A stretch of 64,000 bases of DNA, from positions 806,001 through 870,000 of the forward strand of contig NC_063022.1 of assembly GCF_020509005.1 (NCBI RefSeq). The letters are read 5' to 3'. The notes below the pieces were generated by a model that was not told where the DNA came from, searched no databases, and was given only the letters and a program-made list of their open reading frames with translations. The position numbers and the translations under genes were made by a program. Origin of the DNA: Fulvia fulva. Lineage: Eukaryota > Ascomycota > Dothideomycetes > Mycosphaerellales > Mycosphaerellaceae. Below, in pieces: positions 55,567 through 64,000 of this stretch; within the stretch, counting starts at the first letter, position 1; each line of letters starts with the position of its first letter.

Positions 55567-56700
55567 CTACCCCCCCTTCAAACTCGCGCTTAGTCCCTTA
55601 AGCTCGTAGTATAGCCGCTATAAACGCGGCGTTATCCTCTATATTATCCTCTATACCGTATTAACGTATATCCGGTACTTACCTACTAACGGTTATCTTT
55701 CTTAAAGTAGCCGCCTACGGGCTATTATAAGTACTAGTATTAGGTTCGTAATACGTAACTACCGGAAGAGCTATAGGCACCTACGCGAATAACTTACGTA
55801 GCCTACCTATAGTTACCGGGTTAGTCGTAACTATTAACGAAGCGTTTACGGCTAAAGCGTTTATTGCTTCGCTAATTATAACGTCTTCGGGTATATCCTT
55901 ATTAGGAATCTACCCTAGTAGCGGCGTGAAGTTAGCTAGCCTGTCCTTCGTAGGATAGTTATAGTAGAAGTCTACGATAGAGGCGGTAGTAGTATCTATT
56001 AACTCCTTAGCGGGCTCCTAGGTAGGCTTACTATAACCTACCTATTATATAAGGTATTTATACCTTCGTTCCTTCCTCCTACCGCGTAGCGCTAGGCCTA
56101 GCGGCAATGTGCTCTTTACGTTAAGCACTATATCTAGAAGCTAATACGTGTTTATATCTCCGTTATTATCTTCTACCTCGATCGGGGCCGGAGGTAGCTA
56201 TACTTATCCTAGTATTAGTACGTATATAGGTATTAGTAAGTTAGCGTAAAAGCCGTTATAGAGGTTACCTAGGGATTAAGGGAGGTCTAGATAGTACGTG
56301 TCGTGTAGTAGTACCTTAGTAACTACGTATAGTCTAGTATTACGGCAATTAAGCTTCTTTAATAGGCGCTTAGTACGCTAGTTATATATACTAAGGTGGT
56401 CGACGACGAGAATCACCTATACGTAGTGTCGGCTACGAACCTCTCGTCTAGCTACGAGAGAGCCAAGTATTCTTACGCTAGAGCGTCGTAGGCGCGACGG
56501 GCGCGTAACGTAGGCGAAGCCGCGGCGAATAGAGGACTACTAGTAAAACGGGTATAAAAACTATCCGACGAGCGTATACTCGTGTCGGGAGCGAGTCCCT
56601 CTTCTTTCTACGTGTAAGAAGGGCGCGGAACCGTGGCCTATACGCTCGATAGGACACCTCTAGTATAAGTATAGAATTTTCACCTCCGGAGACCGTAAAC

Positions 56701-56783
56701 CGAGCGGGCTAAGCGACGAATATTAGACGAGCGGACTACAGAACAACAACTGAGCGGACTATATAACGGCGTCGAGCGGACTA
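56701..56783 (+). repeat. Four copies of an 11-bp motif in the LINE-e 5' region
   Basis: cgagcgggcta at 56701, cgagcggacta at 56728, tgagcggacta at 56751 and cgagcggacta at 56773, spaced 27, 23 and 22 bp. The inverted equivalents are present in LINE-b at about 45450-45540. They may be internal promoter or RNA-structure elements of the LINE 5' region; this is inference only. Confidence 0.6.
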
Positions 56784-57474
56784 CGAAACAATCTAGTGTT
56801 TGCTAGCGGGCAATACGGTGGGTAGGTAGACACGCGACGAAGCCTATAAGGGCCTATTAAACACCCGGTATAGGAACGAGGGTTTTACCTAAGGCACTAC
56901 CTATCCCGCTACATAACGTACCTAGTCTAACATAGTAGATTACGACGAGGAAAAGACGATAGCCTAAGCAAGGAAAAGACGGCTATTAGGACGGGGAAAA
57001 GACGTATAATACAAGTGGATTAGTTCTATAATCGGGGAGGATCGAGGGCAGGGTAATAAGGAACTTTATATTAGTTAGTAGGTAGAAACGTAAGGAGTAC
57101 GCTGCCCGGCGTGGTGTGTGCCCCGAGCAAACCTACGAGGTATAGACGGCCGCTTTCTAGAGATAGGCTACGGTAACGCGAAGGGCGTCAAAACCTAGGG
57201 CGTAGTGTATACTAGTAGCGACGGCTAATACTGTCTATATAGCCCGAGAGGACGGATACGTATGTCGGTCAATAGAGAGCACTAAAGGGCTTAGGCCTAT
57301 AGAGGTGGATATTGGCTTAAGGAGCAAATAGGGAGGGAGGGCGTAGAGGGAAGCTTTTGCTCCGGGCTAACCTCTCGAAACGAGGCTATACGGTAGTACT
57401 AGATAAGTAGGAAAGCGCGGTTAAGACTTGTTACCTTATCTCGTAGCTAGCTTACTAAATACGATTCCTTCCTT

Positions 57475-59280
57475 ACGAGGACAACCACGTACTCCTAGTA
57501 ACATAGATAGGGGGAAGAAGCTAGCGATCGACACTAATAGTAATAGAGCTAATTACGGAGCAAATTCAGACCCTCTAGCACTACGGCAGGAACCGAGCGG
57601 CGTCCTTACTATCCCTCGACATCGTAGGGGCCTTCGACAACGTCTTATACTAAAGGCTAATACATATCCTATAGCAGAAAGGCATCCCCTAGTAGGCAAC
57701 GTCGTTCGTCTTCTCCTTTCTCTAGGAACGGACGACATACCTAGTCCTAGGAAGGTACACGTCCGACCCGGTAAAGGCAGAGACTAGAATACCTTAGGGA
57801 TCTACTCTCTCCCCTATCCTATTTCTGATATTTTTGTCGGATCTAATCCCCCTACTCACCTCTCCGTAAACCTTAGTATCGGGGTTTGTAGACGATATAA
57901 ACATCCTAGCCTAGTTAGACTCGACAGAAGAGAACTGTCGCCTCCTTAAAGATAGGCACAAGAAATGCGAGGAGTGGGCAAAGAAGCATAGTGCCCGGTT
58001 CGCCCCTAAAAAGTACTAACTTATACACTTTAGTAAAGCGAGAACACACTATAATATAAAGGCGGCGGTAAGAATCTAAGGCTACGAGACCAAGCCATTA
58101 GTAGCGCTACGAGTACTAGGGATCTAGCTCGACCCGAAGCTAAGCTAGAATGTATAGATTAAGAAAGCCTAGAGTCGAGCGCAAGTTAATAAAGCCTCGA
58201 TAAAGAGGCTTACGGCATCTATATAGGGAGCAACATTTGACAAGGCAAGAGTAATGTATAAGGCGATCGTTAGACTAGCTATGTTATACGGGGCACAGAT
58301 TTAGGGAACAGGAGGCGTAGGCAAGCCGATCCCGAAACGGATAGAGCAACCCCTAAACAGGACATAGGTAGGCAACCTACGTAGGGTACTAGGCGTATAT
58401 AAGACAACGTCAATAAGCACGGTAGAAATAGAGACAGGAATACTACTAATCGGCTAGTATATCCGGGGAATAAGAATTCAATACGCGGCAAAGACGACAG
58501 GTTACCTAGCACAAACCACGATCTAGGAGGCAAAGAATAAGATAGAAAGCCGCTACCGGAGAGGGGTAGGATATAGGACAAGCCAAAAAGAGGATGACCT
58601 TACTACCTTTACGGCCGTATAGACAAGCACCGAATGGCTAGCACGAAAGGAGGAGGAGCGTAGGACTCGCTAGGCCGGCGGGAGCAAGGCTAAGACCCAA
58701 AACCTAGCGGAATAGATAGCGAGCTACCTATAGGAGCAGGACTAGAAAAGGAAGCCCCCTAAGACAACAGGCCCGATAGCGCTCCGAGCCTTCTAGAGAC
58801 ACAATTACTAGCTATATAGGGACCTGACAAGGGCCGAAGCAAGCATAGCGATCCAAATCAGGTCCGAACACATTAGATTAAGGGCCTACCTGTTCAGGAG
58901 ACGCGCACTAGACATCTATAGCCTAGCCTACTAGTGTGGCTACCTATCGTAAAACCTAGAACATATGCTACTACGATGCCCGTAGTAGGCGAGAGGCAGG
59001 GGAAATTGGAGGCACTAAGCGGGAAGGAGAGACTACAAGTCAATTATTAGGGACAAAGGCAACATTCGCCGAATCTCTCGGTAGATACTATAGTAGGGAT
59101 ACCTCTAGTAGTTTAGCCTCGCGAGCGAGACGGAGGAGTGGATAGACAAGAGGCGGAAGCGAGGGGGGTTGCAGATAGGGTAGTCATTAGGGCAGGCCTA
59201 TAACACTAGCGTACCCCTAATAAGGGAAATTTAAGACGACAACGAGGAGGAAAAGACAGGCGGGAAGGAGGAGGGGTTTT
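57475..59280 (+). pseudogene. LINE-e reverse transcriptase ORF (N-terminus deleted)
   Basis: One frame with scattered TAG stops. RT A box L-S-L-D-I-V-G-A-F-D-N-V near 57613-57648; B box G-S-T-L-S-P-I-L-F near 57800-57830; C box F-V-D-D intact at 57885-57896; the K-R-I-E-Q-P-L-N-R segment near 58335-58360. A C-terminal zinc motif lies at about 58935-58985: C-G-Y-L-S-*-N-L-E-H-M-L-L-R-C, a CX2CX7HX4C pattern with the second Cys now Tyr. The endonuclease and first part of RT are missing because of the internal deletion. An open 119-codon stretch at 57428-57787 and a minus-strand stretch at 58581-58279 lie in other frames of this ORF and are not genes. Confidence 0.78.
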
Positions 59281-62200
59281 CACTAACACGGTTTCCCCTC
59301 TATATATACAAAAACAAGATAGTATAGCTACATAGGCCAAAGGGCACTACAACAGCTTAATGAAATATCTATCTATCTATATACTAAGGTGTACTAGGTC
59401 TCCGACTTTATACCGTAGTATAATCGTTCTATACTTATTAGTATATTCAGCTTACGATGCTTATACTATTACTATAGAGTCTCGTAGCTTATACCTAAGG
59501 TCTGTTATACGTTATACGAATATATTGTAGACTCTACGTCTAATCGCTATTTATACGGAAGTAGTTATATAGGGAGATTGAGTTCAGTATCTACATAACG
59601 TAGGTTCTTACTAATGTTCGCTATAAAAGGACTTACGCTAGTCGTTTTAGGAACGTAGTCGTTTATAGTAAACTCTATAAGTAGGAGCCAATCTAGCTAG
59701 TTATCCTAAGCGTAACTAGTAAACGTACGTAGGTACTATTCTATTATCTTATTAGTATTCTCGCTTTAACTATTAGTCTTAGGGTAATAGCCGGTTAAGA
59801 TCTTACGCTTGATCTATAGTAACTCGTAGAGGCGTCTCTAGAAGGCTAATACCTATTAAGGACTACGATCCGACGTAATTGTCTTTAGTAGACTATGTCG
59901 GGAGAAGATATACTTTACGTAGATATATACGATATACTCCGCTATTATTTCTAACACTAGAATGTAATGCCGCTCCTTACCTAAACGGTCTGTAACTATA
60001 AGTACGTTCTTATAGTACTGACTATCTACTATATACTTAGCCCTTAGTAGTTCGATAACGAAGTCTAAGGTAACGTCGTCCTACGTATCGAATAGGACTA
60101 GTAGTAGAGCAAGTAGTCTTTATTAAGGTTCGTTAATACTACGGCTATTACGGTATATAGGGTATACTCGTACGAAAGGTCTAATAAACCGTGTCATTCG
60201 TAGCTATATATAGTAACGTAATACTAACCGGCTCGTAGTTATCTTACCGGGGTGTCCTATAGTAGGTGTATCGTAGAAGGCCTTAACGATACGTATACGT
60301 ATAGTGTTTCTATTATCTTCGGTAGGTAGGATAAAGAGACTATAACCGCTATGTCTGTTCTTAATATAGATTATCCTATCGACTAGTATCGCGTACTTGT
60401 CGTCAATCTTGTTCTTTCGTAGTAGTTTAATAGGTTCACCTACTACTAACTAGGTCGTGGCTTCGATTATATCGTCCTATTCGTATAGCTTACTAATGTC
60501 GGCTAATAGCGCTTCGTCTATTACTACTCCTTCGACTTCGGATACGCTTAGCCGTAGGATTTAGCTAGCGCTAATAGATAAGAAGTGTTCTAGTTTAAGT
60601 AGTATACGATCCTACTATATATACCGCGGATCTACTTTATTATATAGAATCGCGTCCTATAAACGTCTAGTGAGGCTGTCTAGTTTAGCTCCTTAAACAC
60701 CTAGACGATATATAATCTTAAAGAAGAATTATAAGAGGAACTCGGCCTATCTTGCTTGTCGTCTATTTAGTTACTTAGAGGTCATAAAGTACTCGAGGTT
60801 CTTATAGTCGCTATACACTAGTACTAGGTAGCCGCTTAGATCAGTAGAGTTCTTAAAGTCTAGTTCGTCGATATCGCTAGCTATAAGTTCGGGCTTCTAC
60901 TCTTTAAATACTTTAATAATAGCAAGTAGTTCCTTATTATAAATGTCGTAATTGTACTCCTACGGGTTTATCTTCTTAGACAGGTATACAATTGGCCTTA
61001 GGATGTTGTCCTTATCGTATTACGATAGGACCGTAGCCGTAATAAAGTCACTCGTATCCGTTTTAAGTACTATTCTACGTCCTAGGACAAACATCGCTAA
61101 CATAGTGCCTTTAGTATCGGTAAAAGCTTGCTTTAGTCCGTCGAATACCTTCTAACATTCCTCTATCTATTACTAAGGGCAGTCCTTCTTAGTCAGCTTC
61201 ACTATAGGTAATACTATCTTACTATAGTCCTTAATAAAGCGCCGATAGAACCCGGAGAACCTATTAAACGCAAGAACATCTTTTACGTTTACTAGTGTTT
61301 CCTATTCCCTTATAGCTTGTACCTTAGCTAGGTCTATTAAGACTCAGTCCTTACCAATGATAAGGCCTAGGTATTTAGTAGATTAGGTATAAAACTTATA
61401 TTTAGTAATGTCGAGTTGTAGGCCGGCTTTACTACATTTACAAAGTACCTTCTTAATATGCTCTATATACTCCTTAAGAGTATCGCTAAAGATGAGTATA
61501 TTATCTAGGTATGCCGACGCAAAGTCGTTAAGGAACTCTCGTAGTGTGTCGTTAATATAAGACTAAAAAGTACTAGGGGCATTACACAACCCGAATAGTA
61601 TTACTAGGCATTCAAACTGTCTATATCGTGTCGTGAATACGGTCAGCCATTCGGAGCCCTCTACTATTCTAATACGATTGAAAGCGGTAATGATATCTAG
61701 CTTAGTAAAGTACTTCTTACTAGTAATACGATTGAGTATGTCTTATATCAAGGGTATAGGATACCTAGACTTGATCGTACGTTCGTTGACTTGTCTATAG
61801 TCAATATAGACTCTTAATCTACCTCCTAGTTTCTTAATAATAAGTACGGGTGATAAAGTATCTGCTCTGCCTTCGTATCTACGAATACCCTTCTAGGCTA
61901 ACTACTCTTAGACCTAGTACGCGATAACTTCGTCCTCCTAGTTTAATATCCGGTAGGGCCTACTAAAAGGCGGTATAGTTCCTAGCTTCAGCTTGATCTC
62001 GTAGTCAATGCTAGGCCTATATAGTAGAAGCTCCTTCGTATCTTGTTTAGAGAAGTAATATACGAATTCGTGATATATAGGGAGAAGGTGGTCCTTTAGA
62101 TCGATAGTCTCCTCCTTCTTACGTATAAATTTGTCTATATCGGCTTGTATATACATCTTGTAGGCAGAGAGAGTCGGACTAACGCGTTACGCTACTAGTA

Positions 62201-64000
62201 CGAACGCCGCTACACGTATATCAAGTCGCTCGATAGTCTTGTTATTAGAAAGCATCCTATAGCCGGTATTAGGCGAGCATGTCGCTATATTACGTATATT
62301 ACGGGCGCTTATAGCGTAGGTAGTAAGTAGGTCTATAGCACGTATATTGCTAGGTTACTATAGCTCGTTCCTATTAAAGATAAACATTATATATACCTCT
62401 ACTCCTTTCCGCCTTACTATCTTCTTAATTGCCTCCGCGCTAACTTCCTAGATATCGATATCCGGTAGTGTCGGCGTAGCTAGTTTCTTTTCAAATAATA
62501 GTTTAGCGGTTCGCGGGCGTTCCTTTATAATTATGTTAGAGGTTATAGTCTAGACAAAATCTCTATCGTTATCTTCTTCGACAGTGGCTTAATACGCTAG
62601 TCGGGTCTTTAGGGTAGGTTCGAAGGTCTGCTTAGTAATTACCGGTTCCTACTTATCGTTAATACTCTATACCTAGACTAGCTCGCTATCCTATAGGCAA
62701 TACTCCTTATAGTGCTCCGAGTCGAGGGTTATAGTACCTAACGTAAAGTAGATACCTAGCTAGTATTCATTATACTAGGGCCTGCCTAGTACGATGTTAT
62801 ACTCTAGATATATAACCTAGAAGGTTCTAGTCTCCTTGTAACTATTACCGAGTATAAGTTCTAGACTTATACGGTATTCTATTATTTCCGCGGCTGTCGA
62901 GCCGTTCACTAACCTAAGGGCTAGTAGGTTATCAAGCTTAATTAAGGGCAGATTGTGTTTTTACGTATAGGAGAAGTCGATATACTTAGAATTAGCACCG
63001 TTATTAAGGAAAGTAAATGCATTTTGCCTATTAGCTATCCCTAGCATTACGAGGTATAAGCCGATAATAGGGTTGTGTTCTATTTATACTATTCTAAGAA
63101 TATATAATAACAGCTTAAGCCCTTCGGGTAGCTTTACTAGTAGTGCCTCTTCGTTATGTCTTATATTCTCCTTTTTATGTCTACTAGTTATTACGCTTAA
63201 GTAGTAGACTAGGCATTTTCCGCCGGTAGTATAACGGTAGTACCGCTAGCGTAAGTACCTAGACGTACTAGTATCTCGTACTCGAATAGCTCGTAAGTAC
63301 GCTACTATAGGCGGTGACCGGGCTTGCGACACTTCTTATAGAGGCTCTTACGTATATAGCGAGTGTTCTTAGCTTTGTCTATAGTCTTACTAAGACTGCT
63401 CTTAAATAGTTTAGGTCGGGTGGACTAAGCCTTACGGGTCGGCTTATTAGAGTCTAAACCTACTAGCTTGTCGTCCTTATTATCCTTATTACCGTCCTTC
63501 TTATCGTTCTTTAGCTTCTCGGAGCGTAGGTAGAGAGCGTCGAGGATCCTAAAATCCTTATCTACCTAATAGAGATTGTCGATTATCTCTTATAACGATT
63601 CGGGACGGAAGTTAAGATACTTATTAAGATAGCGGACAGTTAGCTTACGTTATAGGTTGTCTATCGCATCTTTACCCTTAAGGCCAAGGATATTAGTATT
63701 CTAGCGCTACTTAGGAAAGAAGGTCTAGAAGCTGTCCTTATTGTCTATCTTAAGGTTACTTAGGCGATTACGAGCCCTACTAATTAGGTTACGGTCTCCG
63801 TATCGCTTAGCGAGTTCCTTAATAAGGTCGTTAATACCCTTATACGTCTTCTTACTACTAGTTAGGCTGCCCGAGATAGTAGGGATCTTTAGTCTAACTA
63901 GTTCCTAAGTATTACCTAGTAAGGCTAGTAAGTCGTATACGGACTTAAGTACTACCTTCTTATCGCGAAAGACTATATAGTCGATAATAGTCTCTAATTC

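Larger units (their letters stand above)
56399..59391 (+). mobile_element. LINE-e, non-LTR retrotransposon with 14-bp target duplication and internal deletion
   Basis: The 5' end gtcgacgacgag matches the 5' end of LINE-b. The flanking duplication tatatactaaggtg occurs at 56385-56398 and 59378-59391. A (TCTA)n tail at about 59367-59380 merges with the duplication. Compared with LINE-b, about 0.9 kb is missing at 57474/57475, removing the part between the 5' region and the RT. CpA/TpG are partly retained, more so in the 3' half, so it is the least RIPed LINE here and inserted after X. Confidence 0.88.
55406..64000 (-). mobile_element. Gypsy X, Ty3/gypsy element (5' end outside window) with nested LINE-e
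   Basis: It runs leftward from the right window edge: Gag, protease, RT, RNase H, integrase, GPY/F-type integrase tail (split by LINE-e), a less recognisable C-terminal region, polypurine tract (ccccccc on the plus strand at about 55570) and 161-bp 3' LTR. The same family as 22735-23573. The likely target duplication at the LTR is atcgt (55401-55405); its partner is outside the window. Confidence 0.85.
55567..64000 (-). pseudogene. Gag-Pol of gypsy X, RIP-destroyed, split by LINE-e
   Basis: Leftward: Gag about 64000-63200, with a knuckle remnant near 63345-63310 (Y-K-K-C-R-K-P-G-H-R); protease about 63020-62750 (L-N-N-G-A-N-S-K-Y-I-D, catalytic Asp apparently changed, and V-L-G-R-P-* downstream); the segment preceding RT is open at 62156-61938 (typical L-K-L-G-T-I-P-P-F-S-R-P-Y); RT about 61900-61200 with box Y-L-D-N near 61515-61500 (GATGAT changed to GATAAT); RNase H about 61010-60650 ([14 protein letters not shown]); integrase about 60170-59560, with V-T-L-D-F-V-I and I-T-S-D-R-S-P-Q blocks. 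The integrase tail G-D-L-V-(L-E-C insertion)-L-S-I-Y-N...K-L-N-C-R-N-T spans 59420-59392 and 56398-56320; this is the GPY/F module. Confidence 0.78.

Overview
The window is a solid block of nested retrotransposons from a filamentous ascomycete (Pezizomycotina). No host protein gene, tRNA or rRNA was recognised. The fungal assignment rests on the mutation pattern. Most of the sequence almost lacks CpA and its complement TpG but keeps abundant CpG, and reading frames of reverse transcriptase, integrase and Gag are broken almost only by TAG/TAA at former Trp (TGG) and Gln (CAG/CAA) codons. That is the signature of repeat-induced point mutation (RIP). I cannot name the species.

Layout. 1-4062 (-): Ty3/gypsy chromovirus-type element Gypsy-1 (519-bp LTR), cut by the window edge. 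4063-4781 (+): fragment of a copia-type Gag. 4782-10395 (-): Copia-A copy 1, lightly RIPed. 10396-14750 (-): older Copia-B with its 5' LTR. 14751-16445 (-): Gag/protease fragment of gypsy family Y. 16446-22734 (+): Gypsy-2, a complete but heavily RIPed relative of Gypsy-1 with two 519-bp LTRs. 22735-23573 (+): 3' end of gypsy family X (161-bp LTR) carrying a 218-bp solo copia LTR. 23574 to about 25090 (-): LINE ORF1 remnant. About 25100-31593 (+): LINE-a, split by complete Copia-Z (25539-31145). 31594-36240 (-): gypsy Y. 36241-45838 (-): LINE-b, split by the essentially undamaged Copia-A copy 2 (37794-43409). 45838-47200: short tandem repeats and unassigned sequence. 47200-48850 (+): coiled-coil Gag remnant (family W). 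48870-53850 (+): LINE-c. About 53860-55405 (-): LINE-d. 55406-64000 (-): gypsy X, containing LINE-e (56399-59391, +).

How the parts work together. Only Copia-A copy 2 still looks like a near-functional gene set: near-identical LTRs, perfect 5-bp target duplication, primer site matching the initiator tRNA-Met anticodon arm, polypurine tract, and a Gag-protease-integrase-RT-RNase H polyprotein interrupted by a single in-frame UAA. Everything else is layered debris that can be ordered in time by nesting and depth of RIP.

The most unusual observations are: (i) three unrelated LTR elements (Copia-Z, Copia-A copy 2, gypsy X) sit in three different LINE copies within the same stretch of about 43 bp around the codons for the RT catalytic FVDD box, all in sense orientation; (ii) both Copia-A copies share a UAA where two related lineages encode Glu, so the stop is not explained by RIP, yet an element carrying it has transposed; (iii) RIP in Copia-A copy 1 is confined to its ends, leaving about 2.4 kb of clean core; (iv) a conserved shortened zinc knuckle (CX2CX3HX4C), a DSC protease motif and an HVDD polymerase box mark this copia lineage.
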